This document shows positions 52,032 to 62,601 of a stretch of 64,000 bases of DNA, in pieces. Both the position numbers and the translations under genes were made by a program. The stretch's first letter is position 1; each line of letters starts with the position of its first letter. The notes beneath the pieces are model-generated. The model did not search any database, had not been told where the DNA came from, and worked only from the letters and a program-made list of their open reading frames with translations. The DNA is from Vibrio celticus. GTDB lineage: Bacteria; Pseudomonadota; Gammaproteobacteria; Enterobacterales; Vibrionaceae. The stretch is taken from the NCBI RefSeq assembly GCF_024347335.1, contig NZ_AP025463.1, forward strand, positions 1,550,001 to 1,614,000, in the 5' to 3' direction.

Positions 52032-52274
52032 ACCATGTGCATATATACAGTTTATTGCTTGTTGAAAAAATAATGGCTTAAAAAAGAGTGGTTTTTAACT
52101 ATGGTTGAGCACGAATTTGACGAGAAGTTGGTTCTAAGTTATTGATTGATTGATTGGTATATTGATGGGTAGCTAAGAATGATAACGAGCGTCTCATAGG
52201 CGGCAATGTGTGCTTGCACGTTTTTACACTTGATGTTTAGACCCAATTTCATGTTAAATGCATAATATACCCTT
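52032..52274. other. Region upstream of the integron integrase
   Basis: Here attI and the cassette promoter would be expected. I see no cassette, no attC (VCR-type) repeat and no clear attI. The integron array seems lost or replaced by insertion sequences. Confidence 0.4.
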
Positions 52275-52502
52275 TCAACTTGAAGATGCAGGTATCAGTA
52301 CCTGAAAATTATCTGTAATTCTGGATACAAGTGAGCCTGCAACTTCTGGTAACGTCACATCGAAAAATTTTTTGATAGCAGAGGTGAATGCTGTTTTGGA
52401 GGGAAAATAGACATTGTTCCTCACATGCTCATTCATTACTTTCCAAAGCCGCTCTATAGGATTTAAGTTGGTTCTTTGCAGATTAGCGGGAACTGAAAAC
52501 AA
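52275..52502 (-). pseudogene. IS630-family transposase fragment
   Basis: Only the C-terminal 75 codons survive. NLNPIERLWKVMNEHVRNNV with the last acidic residue of the DDE set is characteristic of IS630. The 5' part is missing, cut off by the adjoining ISL3 element. Confidence 0.75.
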
Positions 52503-53092
52503 AAACGGTAGTTAGTGGTAAGGTTACATCGCCAAACACAACCTTTCACAAACTACCGTTTTCATGCCGAATAATACTTTCCTATCATCATTCTGGGAAG
52601 GCTTTCAGATCGTAAAGTCTTATAAAACTGACTCATTAATCTCTATCACCTTAATTCCTGATACCGCGGCATACTGCTCTTGTGGCCAAGCTTCTGACTC
52701 GATCCATGACACTCAATGGAGAACGCTTAAAGATGCGATGATGCTAGGCATACCCGTTGAGTTACTCGTCCAGACTCGGCGCATCAAGTGTTCAAATTGT
52801 GGTATCAAGACTGAATCTATTTCTTGGGTTAAGCCATATTCTCGCCTCACTAATCGGCTGATTGCATATTTCGGAGCATTCCGATCAGTCATTTCGGGAT
52901 TATCCGATCACCCATTTCGGTTTAAACCGATCACTGATTCCGCGATTATCCGATCACTTTTAGTCAAACTCCGAAATCGGTGATCGGAATAGCGAAAACC
53001 GCGATCGTAATGGCCGAAATCCTTCCTTTTTCTCTTTTAAATCAATAGCTCGCTATTCTTTACTTCTTAAACAAGAAGGAAAGGAAGCGACA

Positions 53093-54553
53093 ATGGCCAA
53101 AAAGAGAACTCCAATGAACAAAATCAAAGAGGTATTACGCCTTAAATACGACTGCGGTCTCTCAAATCGTGGTATCGCTTCTTGCCTTAAACTCGGCCCG
53201 TCCACCGTATCAGAACTCCTTACTCGCTTTAAACAAAGCCAACTTGGTTGGCCTCTACCCGACAGTTGCAGCGATGCAGATCTCACACAGGCGCTGTATC
53301 ACGGCAAGAAAGTCAGTCGAGATAAAGTTATGCCAGACTTCACTCAATACGCAGTCGAACTCAGGCGTAAAGGTATGACAAAGATGCTGCTCTGGCAGGA
53401 GTATCATGAGCAATATCAAGAGCAAGCTTACGCTTACACTCAGTTCTGCGAGCACTTCACTCGTTGGTTCAAAACCCAAAAACGCAGCATGCGCCAGCTT
53501 CATGTTGCAGGTGATAAACTGTTTATCGATTACTGTGGGCCTCGGCTTCAGGTGGTCAACCCTGACACAGGCGAAGTGCGCGAAGCGGAGGTGTTCGTCG
53601 CGACTTTAGGCGCGTCCAATTACTTATGTTGAAGCCTTCCCAGCCAAGGGAAGCCCTACTGGTTAGAGGCGCATGCGAATGCGTTCGAACACTTCGGTGG
53701 CGTACCACAACTCTTAGTTCCCGATAACCTACGCAGCGCAGTCACCAAAGCCAATCGTTATGAGCCGAGACTGAACGACAGCTATCAAAAGCTGGCTAAT
53801 CACTATCAAACAGCCGTGATGCCTGCTCGCCCCTACAAACCGAAAGACAAAGCCAAGGCAGAGAATGCCGTGCTCCTAGTAGAACGCTGGATCATGATGC
53901 GGTTGCGACACCAAGCCTTCCACACTTTTAAAGAGTTGAATCTCGCCATCCGTGAACTCATGAATGAGTTAAATCAGCGTGAGATGAAACAGTATGGCGC
54001 CAGCCGCCAAGCGCTGTTCGATAAACTCGACAAACCTGCATTAAAGCCACTGCCTAGGCAGCGTTACCTGTATACCGAAACTAAACGAGCCAAAGTTGGC
54101 CCTGACTATCACATCGAATATCGCCGTCATTACTACTCGGTTCCCCATCAACTTGTTGGTCACCATGTCGAGTTGGAAGCCTCTAATCGCCTGGTGCAGA
54201 TCTACCATCAAGGTAACTTGGTGGCCCAGCATCCACGTAGCCAAAGAGAGCGAGGAAACAGCACCCAACCAGAGCACATGCCAAGCAACCATCAACATCA
54301 GAAGTGGTCGCCAGGGCGCTTGCTTAGCTGGGGAGCCAATATCGGCCCAGCCACACGAGAAGTCGTCAATAAGATGCTGAACTCCAAGCCTCATCCAGAG
54401 CAGTCTTATCGTTCCTGCCTTGGCTTGCTCAGCCTCAGTAAAACCTATGGCGAATCGCGCCTAGAGCAAGCCTGTAAAGATGCGCTGATGCTGACAAAAT
54501 CCAATTACACCTTCATCAGCAATTTGTTGAAAACAATCGTGAAGGACAACTGA
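53093..54553 (+). pseudogene. istA: IS21 transposase IstA, frameshifted
   Basis: Part 1 (53093-53632) has an HTH (NRGIASCLKLGPSTVSELL) and LFIDYCGPR with the first catalytic Asp. Just after GASNY two bases seem to be missing near 53627, and a second shift follows before 53690. The rest continues in another frame with EHFGGVPQLLVPDN (second Asp), KDKAKAENAVL (Glu) and the C-terminal part from 53816. IstA is therefore not made as a full protein. Confidence 0.82.
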
Positions 54554-54631
54554 GTAAAGACAACACGAGTACGCCAAATCTTGTTCATAGCAATGTTCGT
54601 GGCCCGAACAGTTATCACTAGGAGAAAGGAT

Positions 54632-55372
54632 ATGAATGCACTGAACGACCAACTCAAAACCCTACGCTTGAGCCATGCAGCGAAAGCATTAGAGCAGCAG
54701 CAAGAGCAACTGACCACCTACGCAGAACTGGACTTCGAGGAAAGGCTAAGCCTACTTCTGGAAAGCGAGATCTTGAATCGCAATCAGAGCAAAATCCAAC
54801 GCTTAAAACGACAAGCCAAGCTGAGAGTAGATGCGCAGCCGAGCCAACTTATCTATAAGGAGGGACGAAACCTCAATCGTAAACAGATGAGCGAACTTCT
54901 GACGGGCAGTTATCTATACAAACACCAGAACATCTTGGTTACAGGCCCAACAGGCGCAGGCAAAACGTATCTTGCCTGCGCACTGGCAACCAGCGCCTGT
55001 GACCAACAACAAACGGTTAAGTACTACCGATTAACTCGCTTGCTTGACGACCTGACCGCTGGTCGTCTGGATGGTAGCTATCAAAAGCAACTCCAATCGC
55101 TGGCTAAGAAAGCCTTACTGATCCTCGACGACTGGGGGATGGAAAAACTCACTCAAGAGCATGCGGGTCACTTATTAGAAGTGCTGGAAGAGCGTTATCA
55201 AAACAGCAGCACAATCGTCATCAGCCAGTTACCTGTAAGGGAGTGGTACAACATGATCGGCAACGCCACCGTCGCGGACGCGCTAATGGATCGGCTAGTA
55301 CACAATAGTCATAGAATAGAACTGGGAGGTGAGTCAATGAGAAAACTGGCGCAATCCGATCACTTAGAGTAA
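54632..55372 (+). CDS. istB: IS21 helper ATPase IstB
   Basis: 246 residues from ATG 54632, behind AGGAGAAAGG. AAA+ ATPase: Walker A TGPTGAGKTYLAC, Walker B ALLILDDWG, and VISQLPVREWY. IstB assists IstA in target selection. The frame is intact, unlike istA. Confidence 0.88.
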   Translation: MNALNDQLKTLRLSHAAKALEQQQEQLTTYAELDFEERLSLLLESEILNRNQSKIQRLKRQAKLRVDAQPSQLIYKEGRNLNRKQMSELLTGSYLYKHQNILVTGPTGAGKTYLACALATSACDQQQTVKYYRLTRLLDDLTAGRLDGSYQKQLQSLAKKALLILDDWGMEKLTQEHAGHLLEVLEERYQNSSTIVISQLPVREWYNMIGNATVADALMDRLVHNSHRIELGGESMRKLAQSDHLE

Positions 55373-56352
55373 AAATAAGAAGAGGGAAAAACGGTAGGAT
55401 CAGGTGATCGGAATAAACCGAAACGAGCGATCGCAATCACCGAAATACGCAGCTGATTGATTACATTGGTAATCTATTACCATTGCTACCCATCAAACAC
55501 ATTTCAGAGCTTACTGGAGTGCACTGGCACACCATCAAAGAAATAGACAAGCAACGTCTCAAGCGTGTCGTACCTGAGGTTCCTTGGGGGCGTTTGCGTC
55601 AACTGGTCATGGATGAGTTTGCCATATTCAAGGGCCATCGTTACGCCACTGTTATCGCAGATGCACAAACGCATCAAGTACTTTGGATTGGTCTAGGTAG
55701 AAGTCGTAAAGACATACGCCCCTTCTTTGAGATGCTTGGAGAGCATGCTCAAAATATCGAAGTTGTGGCAATGGATATGAACACCGCTTTTGATCTAGAG
55801 GTTCAAGCTCATTGTCCAAATGCCCGTATCGTCTATGATCTCTTTCATGTCGTCGCTAAGTTTGGTCGAGAGGTTATGGATAGAGTTCGAGTAGATCAAG
55901 CTAACCAACTTAAAGATGACAAAAGTGCACGGCGTTGGGTCAAGCGCTCACGCTGGGTACTACTGAAAAATAGAGAGAATTTAAATACCAAGCAGCAAAG
56001 CTATCTGGATGAAATACTTGCGGTTAACCGTGACTTAATGGTGACCCATTTACTTGGTGCTCAGCTCAAGGAACTCTGGTACTGCGAATCGGAAAAACAA
56101 GCCCAAGACCTTTGGGAAATATGGTGGCAACAAGTTCATGAAAGCGGAGTAAAGCCACTAATAAACTTTGCTAGAAAACTGAAACCGTACCTTCATGGGA
56201 TAGTGTCTTCGGCTTTATATCACTTAAATACATGCACCTTGGAAGGGGTTAATAACAAGATTAAGTTAATTAAAAGAATGGGCTATGGGTACCGAGATAC
56301 GGATTACTTTTTTATGAAGATAAAAGCGGCTTTCCCCGGAAAGCCGCGATGA

Positions 56353-56481
56353 ACCTTTTTTAAAGCCAACAAAGCAAGTCTTCCAGCAGCTACTTCCCAA
56401 CATAGAGACGACATCATCAACTTGATCCTTGATGGGCATAAAACTGAAGAGGCGTTTAAGTTGGTTGGCGATAGCCTATAA
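56353..56481 (+). pseudogene. Orphan C-terminal fragment after the ISL3 element
   Basis: A 42-codon open stretch ending in TAA (56479-56481), with a helical, polar sequence (RDDIINLILDGHKTEEAFKLVGDSL). It has no start and adjoins the ISL3 end. It could be the tail of a gene cut by the insertion. Not recognised. Confidence 0.35.
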
Positions 56482-56906
56482 ATTGGCTTTTATTGGCGAG
56501 GTGAGATGAATCAATCAGATAGTTTTGGGGAAAATACGATGTTATGTTTCCCTGAAAGTGTAACGCTAAATTTTAATGGTTAATATCTAAGATTGTGAGT
56601 GTAAACTGAAAGAAAACGTAGCTCTTTGTGGGAGTTGTGTTTTTTTCTGATTAGAATCGACCAATGGAGAGGTTGCCAAACTCATTTCTGCCCCAAAATC
56701 ACTTAGATTGAATACTCTACATTGTTTAGGATGCGGACATTTTCCCTACTAAAAGTTATCTATCCTTATGGGCTGTTAGTTGTGAACAATTGCTATGTAT
56801 CATATCAACCATTTAGTCACTTTATCTTCACAGGCAGGGGCAAAATCGCGACAAACTGTATGATACCCTCTATAGTAATTAGAGGTACATTATTGGAACC
56901 AACTAT
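56482..56906. other. Intergenic region, no clear feature
   Basis: About 425 bases of AT-rich sequence. An open frame around 56722-56910 lacks a good start and codon pattern. No tRNA, hairpin or repeat was found. Confidence 0.4.
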
Positions 56907-57050
56907 ATGAACTCAGAAGTGACAATCGTATTATCATCTCTACTAGTTATATCTATTGCTCTTGGTGGCTATTTGACATTTAAATATCTACGAATGAGAG
57001 CAAACGACTTAAATGAACTAAATAAACATAACAAGCGAGACATCGAGTAA
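56907..57050 (+). CDS. Small single-span membrane protein, 47 aa
   Basis: MNSEVTIV start, then a hydrophobic segment (residues 5-24, VLSSLLVISIALGGYLTF) and a basic, polar tail (KYLRMRANDLNELNKHNK). A GGAA site lies 10 bases upstream. Not recognised. Confidence 0.5.
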   Translation: MNSEVTIVLSSLLVISIALGGYLTFKYLRMRANDLNELNKHNKRDIE

Positions 57051-57176
57051 AAAGCTAATTCAATGAGTCTCAGTCTCTCTAATAACAGCTATCACAATTT
57101 AAAATACAGTTCTTCGACCTTTTCCTTGATCATTTAGAGCTTGACTCGGTAGAGTACAATCAGCCACGCTAATGTT

Positions 57177-58052
57177 TCAATCTTCGGTAGTTAAGAGATC
57201 CCACCCTCTCTCCCTTAATCTCAACCTTAACCGCTCAATACCTAGCTTATTGATCTGGCGTGCTCGTTCAAAACATACTCCTAGTTCATCCCCTACATCT
57301 TTGAAATTAACCATAGAGTCGGAGCTGGATGTGACTGAGAAACGAGTTGATACCGCTATACGCTCTCGCTCTGGCAAGTTTTCAATAAGTTTTCTTACGT
57401 CACTCTCAAGCTCGGTTTTGCACAGAGAATCAAGTGGGCAAACGATAGACTCAGAGTGCATTTCTTTAATGGAACGGGGTTGTGGTTCTGCGTTAGCTGT
57501 ACTATCGAATCCTATTCCAACGATGTATATGGCTTCATGAATATCTGAGATAGAAACCTTCAGCTCATCAGCAATGCTCTGAACCGTACATAAACTAATG
57601 AATTTCTTCTCATGTTTGTTGCGCATAATGCGAGAGATTCTGTAAGCAAGTCTTAACTTGTAGACAGGTATGCGAACAGTTCGGCTCACATTAAACAATG
57701 ACGATTCGATAGATTCTTTTATCCACCATGTAGCGTAAGTTGAAAGGCGATCACCAGAAGTATGATCGAATTTGTCGATGGCTTTCATCAAGCCGATGTT
57801 GCCCTCATTGATTAAGTCTAAAAGATTAAGTGAGACACAAAGTCTCTGCGAATAGGATCGAGCCGTTTTTACGACAAGTTTGAGGTTGCAAATTATGAGC
57901 CTATCCCTAGCAGAACGACATCCTGTTTTATATTTTTCAAACAGGAAAAATTCTTCTTCAGCAGTCAATAAGTCGTGTTCGACTATGTCAGAGATATATC
58001 GAGCCATTGACTGTTCTTCTCCATAAAATTTGGCTTTATATTTATTTTGCAT
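57177..58052 (-). CDS. Sigma-70 family alternative sigma factor (RpoS/RpoQ-like)
   Basis: 291 residues. Region 2: LIICNLKLVVKTARSYSQR, LLDLINEGNIGLMKAIDKFD, STYATWWIKESIE (2.4). Region 3 has IPVYKLRLAYRISRIM and VQSIADELKVSISDIHEA. Region 4: LPERERIAVSTRFSV, VGDELGVCFERARQI. It is a group 2-like factor, like the second RpoS paralogues of vibrios, such as RpoQ. There is no anti-sigma gene nearby. It lies in a mobile-element-rich area, so it could have been acquired. Confidence 0.8.
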   Translation of the reverse strand: MQNKYKAKFYGEEQSMARYISDIVEHDLLTAEEEFFLFEKYKTGCRSARDRLIICNLKLVVKTARSYSQRLCVSLNLLDLINEGNIGLMKAIDKFDHTSGDRLSTYATWWIKESIESSLFNVSRTVRIPVYKLRLAYRISRIMRNKHEKKFISLCTVQSIADELKVSISDIHEAIYIVGIGFDSTANAEPQPRSIKEMHSESIVCPLDSLCKTELESDVRKLIENLPERERIAVSTRFSVTSSSDSMVNFKDVGDELGVCFERARQINKLGIERLRLRLRERGWDLLTTED

Positions 58053-58696
58053 TGAGAGCGAACGCCATCGATGATGTATTTAATATCAAATCTAGCTCAT
58101 AAGCACTTGGTTGACTATTTGGTTGTGTGATCTTCTTCAAAAAGTAATAGAAAATAATAGCTAATCTGTTAGTTTGCGGAGCGTTTAAGATATTGAAGTT
58201 ATTATTATTTTAAAAAAAGTCGATGATAGGTGACCGTACATAAATACTTCGTCAACAAAAAGATTAAAAGGAGGAAGGTTGAGTTAGTTTACTCTTGAAA
58301 GGTTGAGCCTTGTTGATTTATAACAGCAAGGCTTAACTCGTGTCTGTCCATGGGATCCATCGTTCTGAAGCTTTACCTATGGCACACTTTACCTATGGCA
58401 CAATCTAGCTCAAAAGTGCCCCTTTTCAAGCTAGAGTGAAAACTTAACCACCTTTACTTTAAGTAAATTTTCCTTAGTAAAAGTTATTTTCAGTAGTCAC
58501 TCTCTTTGTCAGCACGCTTACTACGCCTACTAGTTCAAAAGGAAACCATTTTTGCTGCAATTATATTCAACATGTAAAACTAAATTTAGTGATAACTGAC
58601 GATTTTACACTTGCAACTGATTGAAAGATAAAGTTGACCTTTGTAGCATATGTGATGATATTTACAAATTATTACAACGCTTTAAGGAAAAAGATA
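58053..58696. other. Intergenic region with a tandem repeat and a hairpin
   Basis: A 640-base gap between the sigma factor and the Sel1 lipoprotein. It holds a perfect 16 bp tandem duplication (58371-58402) and an imperfect hairpin (58404-58438). No ORF with a good start. It may contain a small RNA or the promoters of the flanking genes. Confidence 0.45.
58371..58402. repeat. 16 bp tandem duplication
   Basis: CTTTACCTATGGCACA occurs twice in direct tandem with no mismatch. Confidence 0.8.
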
Positions 58697-60283
58697 ATGT
58701 TAAAACGCAAGTGGTTGGCTAGTGTTATAGTCACGTTGATGTTGTCAGGTTGTGCAGCTACATATGAATCGGCAGAAGAAGCCTACCAAGATGGTGATTA
58801 TGCTAAAGCAAGAGAATCTTGGCAAAAATTGGCTTTAGAAGGCGATAATCGTTCAATGTATCGTCTCTATACTTCAACGAATCGTCCATCAGATAAAGAT
58901 ATTGATTGGCTTAAAAAAGCGGCAGATTCTGGTTTGGTAGATGCTCAATATGATTATGGTATGTATGCGCTTGAAGAAGAAAAATATCAAGATGCACAAA
59001 CATACTTAACTAAAGCATCAGATAGCGAATTAGATCGAGCATCCAAAGTTCTAGAGCTGAATAACAAACTGTTCCCATTGTGGTTAAAAGCTGAAAATGA
59101 TGACGCTAAATCAATCAAAAACCTAGGTGAACATTATTGGTCAACTAAAGATTATGATAAGTCCTTAAAATGGTATAAACGATGTGTTGATAGCTATAAC
59201 AGTTGTTCTTTTTATATAGGTTTAGCTTTTGACAATGGGTATGGTGTTTCTCAAGATTATGAAAAAGCTGTCTACTGGTACACCAAGTCCGCTGAGTTGG
59301 GGAATGGTTCATCAGCAAGAAACCTATCTTGGATCTATGAAGAAGGAAAGGGAGTACGCATAGACAAAAAGAAAGCTTTTTATTGGATGAATGAATCCGC
59401 TAAAACCAATTGGGGTGGTCAAGCGCAACTAGGTAGATATTACTTGTATGGTATAGGAACCGAAAAGGATACGGGTAAAGCATTTTCCCTTCTAACCGAA
59501 GCTGCGCCACATGCGAAGTCTGCGCTCTATTTTTTAGCACATATGTACTACTACGGTGATGGTATAAAACAAGACTACAAAAAGTCTTTCGAATATTTCT
59601 CAAAAACAAGCAAACAAAATTATTCTTGGTCTGACTACTTCATTGGAAATCATTACTATTATGGTTATGGTAAAGAGAAGAGCTATACACAAGCCTACAA
59701 TTGGTTTGAAAAAGCTGCAAATGCAGGGGTTGTTGACGCTGAGTTTAGGCTAGGTTGGATGCTAAGTCAGGGTGAAGGGGTTACGGCAAACTCAAGAAAG
59801 GCATTTAAATGGTATCAGAAAGCAGCCGAACAAGGTTCAGTTGCAGCTCAGAACAACCTAGGTGTTATGTATGCAGAGGGTAATGGGGTAGAAAAGGATG
59901 ATTATCAAGCATTTAAGTGGTACGAAAAAGCAGCTAGGCAAGATGATGAAGTTGCTCAGAATAACTTAGGTATAAGATATGAAAGCGGTAAAGGTGTAAG
60001 GAAAAGTAATCAATTAGCTACTTTTTGGTATGCAAAATCAGCACAAAAAAATTATAAAAAAGCGCAATCAAATTTAAATGAAATATTGAATAAACTTAGA
60101 ACCAAAACCGTTCAGATCAAAAAAGCTTCAGTTTATAAAGAAGGTAATTTTGACAGTAAAGAACTGCTGGTATTGCCACAAGGCCAGCGTGTTTATGTGT
60201 TGTCCTCTGGAAGTAAATGGACAGAGGTATATATCCCTAAAAACCACACCATTGGTTACTTAAACAATACTCACCTTTACTAA
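58697..60283 (+). CDS. Sel1-repeat lipoprotein with SH3b end
   Basis: 528 residues from ATG 58697 (AAGGAA upstream). Lipobox LSGC after a short signal. Then 8-9 Sel1-like repeats of about 36 residues (YGMYALEEEKYQDAQ; YGYGKEKSYTQAYNWFEKAANAG; VMYAEGNGVEKDDYQAFKWYEKAARQ). The last 60 residues form an SH3b domain (KKASVYKEGNFDSKELLVLPQGQ). It is an outer-membrane or periplasmic scaffold. Sel1 proteins often mediate protein contacts in envelope complexes. The next gene follows 13 bases later. Confidence 0.8.
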   Translation: MLKRKWLASVIVTLMLSGCAATYESAEEAYQDGDYAKARESWQKLALEGDNRSMYRLYTSTNRPSDKDIDWLKKAADSGLVDAQYDYGMYALEEEKYQDAQTYLTKASDSELDRASKVLELNNKLFPLWLKAENDDAKSIKNLGEHYWSTKDYDKSLKWYKRCVDSYNSCSFYIGLAFDNGYGVSQDYEKAVYWYTKSAELGNGSSARNLSWIYEEGKGVRIDKKKAFYWMNESAKTNWGGQAQLGRYYLYGIGTEKDTGKAFSLLTEAAPHAKSALYFLAHMYYYGDGIKQDYKKSFEYFSKTSKQNYSWSDYFIGNHYYYGYGKEKSYTQAYNWFEKAANAGVVDAEFRLGWMLSQGEGVTANSRKAFKWYQKAAEQGSVAAQNNLGVMYAEGNGVEKDDYQAFKWYEKAARQDDEVAQNNLGIRYESGKGVRKSNQLATFWYAKSAQKNYKKAQSNLNEILNKLRTKTVQIKKASVYKEGNFDSKELLVLPQGQRVYVLSSGSKWTEVYIPKNHTIGYLNNTHLY

Positions 60284-60296
60284 AATGGAATTAAAA

Positions 60297-60770
60297 ATGA
60301 AGAAATTAATCTTTACACTATTCTTTGTATGCCAATCAGTATTCGCAAACCCTACTGTATTTGGGCTAACGATTGGTGAAACTACTGTTGAACAACTTAA
60401 AAGCAAATACAATGTATCCCACCAAGGTACCAATAAGTATAGTCAAGGTGATATGTATCAGATCCCTCGAAATCAAATACAATTCGAAGGCATCAATGAT
60501 GTGACGGTGATCTTTAGTCGCTCCAACAAACTGATTGCGGTTTTAACTGAATTACCAAAAAATAAGTTTGATTATTTGAATGGCACTCTTGGAAAAAAAT
60601 ATCAACTAGTAAACCAAAAAATCCCTTTCGTTGGGAATAAATCTGCGACATACAAAGATGGTGAGACTGAGATTACATTGGAAGCTCCACATATGAACTT
60701 TCAGCTATCTATGAATTATATCCACTCAGACCTTTTAAAAGCTTTTCATAGACAGGATCTTAAGCTCTAA
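60297..60770 (+). CDS. Small periplasmic protein, 157 aa
   Basis: From ATG 60297 the N terminus is a signal peptide (MKKLIFTLFFVCQSVFA before NP), then a beta-rich domain (FGLTIGETTVEQLKSKY ... TLGKKYQLVNQKIP). The in-frame ATG 60285 is less likely. It lies 13 bases after the Sel1 gene, so they probably form an operon and may act together. Family not recognised. Confidence 0.65.
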   Translation: MKKLIFTLFFVCQSVFANPTVFGLTIGETTVEQLKSKYNVSHQGTNKYSQGDMYQIPRNQIQFEGINDVTVIFSRSNKLIAVLTELPKNKFDYLNGTLGKKYQLVNQKIPFVGNKSATYKDGETEITLEAPHMNFQLSMNYIHSDLLKAFHRQDLKL

Positions 60771-60845
60771 GCTATTTATTTAGATAGAAAAAAGGCTTCA
60801 TTTATGATCAGATAATCGTCGCCAAACAAACCACCCATATCAACC

Positions 60846-62120
60846 GTGAAGCCGATGACGATTATCTCCCTACAAAAGCAGTTTAAGCAATTCTTTAATG
60901 CTGATAGCCTTCAAAAAATGGCGAAAAGTACAGGACTTATGAAGCGATGTCGGGCTATCTTACCCGACCAGCTAGTAGTAAGCCTAGTGGCCGCTTTGAG
61001 CAAAGGAAACTGCTCATCTATTGCCGATTTACTAAGGCAATTCAATGGGATGTGCTTAAGCGCTAAAAATACTGTGGCTTATAAGCCCTACCATAACCAG
61101 TTAAGAAAAGAAGAATTTCCGATATTCATGCGCCAATTGGCCATGCGAGCGATAGCTCAGTTTGCTCGCCAGCAGAGTGCCAACCTACCAGATAAACTCG
61201 CCACCTTTGATGATGTGCTGCTTCAAGATGGTAGCTCTTTCCACATTCATCGTGACCTTTCGAACGTTTACCCGAGCCGATTTAAACGCAATCCAGCCGC
61301 AGTTGAATGCCATATGACAATGTCTTTAAAAAGCTTTTCTCCAGTCGCAATGAGCATCAGCGCTGATACAGCATCAGAAAGAGACTTTTGCCCGCCCCAA
61401 AACAATGAGTAACAAATTGTTGTTGGCTGACGCAGGGTACCCTGACTTCCAATTCTTTACTGAGCTTGAACTGTATGGTGGTTTCTATATTTTCGAGGAG
61501 CAAAGTCCCTGAATCCTCATGTTATAGAAGCGAGAAACGGTCAGGGCCGGCATTTATCTAAACTAGAAGGAAAGAAGCTCAAAGACATCACTCGAGGTAC
61601 TAATCGCTCACAGGTACTCGACCTTAAAGTTCGTAGTGGTAAGCAAGAATTTAGAGTGGTAAGACGTTGGTTTGCCGAAGAAAAGCGATTCTGTATTTGG
61701 TTAACTAACTTGCCTTCAGGTACCTATACTGCTGATGACATAATGGCGATCTACCGCTGTCGATGGCAGGTGGAGTTGCTTTTTAAAGAATTAAAATCTC
61801 ACACAAACTGGCAACGATTTGTCACCGCACAAAAGGCCATCGTTGATGGGCTTATCTGGGCCAGTTTACTCTCGCTGATCATCAGGCGCAGTACTGCGCT
61901 TCAGATAATGCCATCGGTCTCGCTGTTTAAGGCGGCAAAAAATGTGGATGTGTGGCTGTTGCCCATATTTGAATGTATCAGCCACAAGGCATGGTCAGAA
62001 ATAGGTAATAAACTGGAATGGGCCTCTAGCTATATATTTAAGAACGCACAAAAGTCCGCCCAGAGGAAGTCAAAGAAAAACATCACGTTAGACGGGATTT
62101 ATGCTGGTCTTAATGCTTAA
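60846..62120 (+). pseudogene. IS4-family transposase, frameshifted
   Basis: The N-terminal part (60846-61412) holds TFDDVLLQDGSSF with the first catalytic Asp. Near 61390 and again near 61495 the frame shifts, and the middle piece (LLLADAGYPDFQFF, with the second Asp) is in another frame. The end (61656-62120) has the YRCRWQVELLFKELK signature (Y-R-E-K). Two frameshifts make the copy inactive. Confidence 0.82.
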
Positions 62121-62601
62121 GGTTCAGTCTATGAAAAGCTTTTAATGTCCAGAGTGAACAAGAGGAGAAAAAGAAACAGCAGCAAGAAAGTTCAATGCTT
62201 TGATCTAAACAGGTCGTTATTTTGCGCTCGCTAGATGGACGATGGTAGTAGCATCTGAGTTTTCAAGTTACTTTTTCTCATCTTTTAGAAACGATTTAGA
62301 GCTATTTATCTAAATCGTTTCTCCAAAACCAATTTAGATCATTTACTCTAACCAATTGCTGCCCCATTTTGTATATGGAATCCACGTATTTACAAAGTGA
62401 TTTTGGCAATAAAAGTTAAGATGCGGTCGTATATTCGGCTTCTAATTGAAGGCGCTACCTTCTAGCCTTTGATGTTTTGCGCACCTACTGTCCTTATCGA
62501 GTTAGCAGCTTGCTTAGCATGACAGAATGGCCAGGTTTTCAGTAGGTTGGTCTTACCTTTTATGCATCATCATTTTGTAAAATTTAAGAGTTTATTAATA
62601 A
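62121..62601. other. Region between IS remnants, no gene
   Basis: About 480 bases with no credible ORF. Probably flanks and debris of the IS4 and IS110 copies. Confidence 0.4.

Larger units (their letters stand above)
52863..55451 (+). mobile_element. IS21-family insertion, 2589 bp, 6 bp target duplication
   Basis: Ends TGCATATTTCGG (52863-) and CCGAAATACGCA (-55451) form TG...CA-type inverted repeats, with several internal GATCGG repeats. GCTGAT is duplicated at 52857-52862 and 55452-55457. It encodes istA (frameshifted) and istB. Confidence 0.85.
52564..56352 (+). pseudogene. ISL3-family transposase split by an IS21 element
   Basis: The N-terminal 100 codons are at 52564-52862: a C4 zinc part (CSCGQ ... 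IKCSNCG). The remaining 298 codons are at 55458-56352: DDE core with MDEFAIFKGHRYATVIAD, AMDMNTAF, and NKIKLIKRMGYGYRD. The two parts join in frame across the 6 bp duplication GCTGAT to give a 397-residue protein. Only the IS21 insertion breaks it; no other frameshift was seen. Confidence 0.85.

Noticed and set aside
56722..56910. 62-codon ORF in the gap after the ISL3 element
   Set aside because: No ribosome site and no recognisable protein features; the 47-aa ORF at 56907 is a better candidate.
51060..57000. Integron cassette array with VCR-type attC sites
   Set aside because: No attC-like repeats or cassette ORFs follow the integrase; the space is filled by IS630, ISL3 and IS21 sequence.
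57172..57540. 122-codon plus-strand ORF
   Set aside because: Lies entirely antisense to the sigma-factor gene, whose protein has clear conserved regions.
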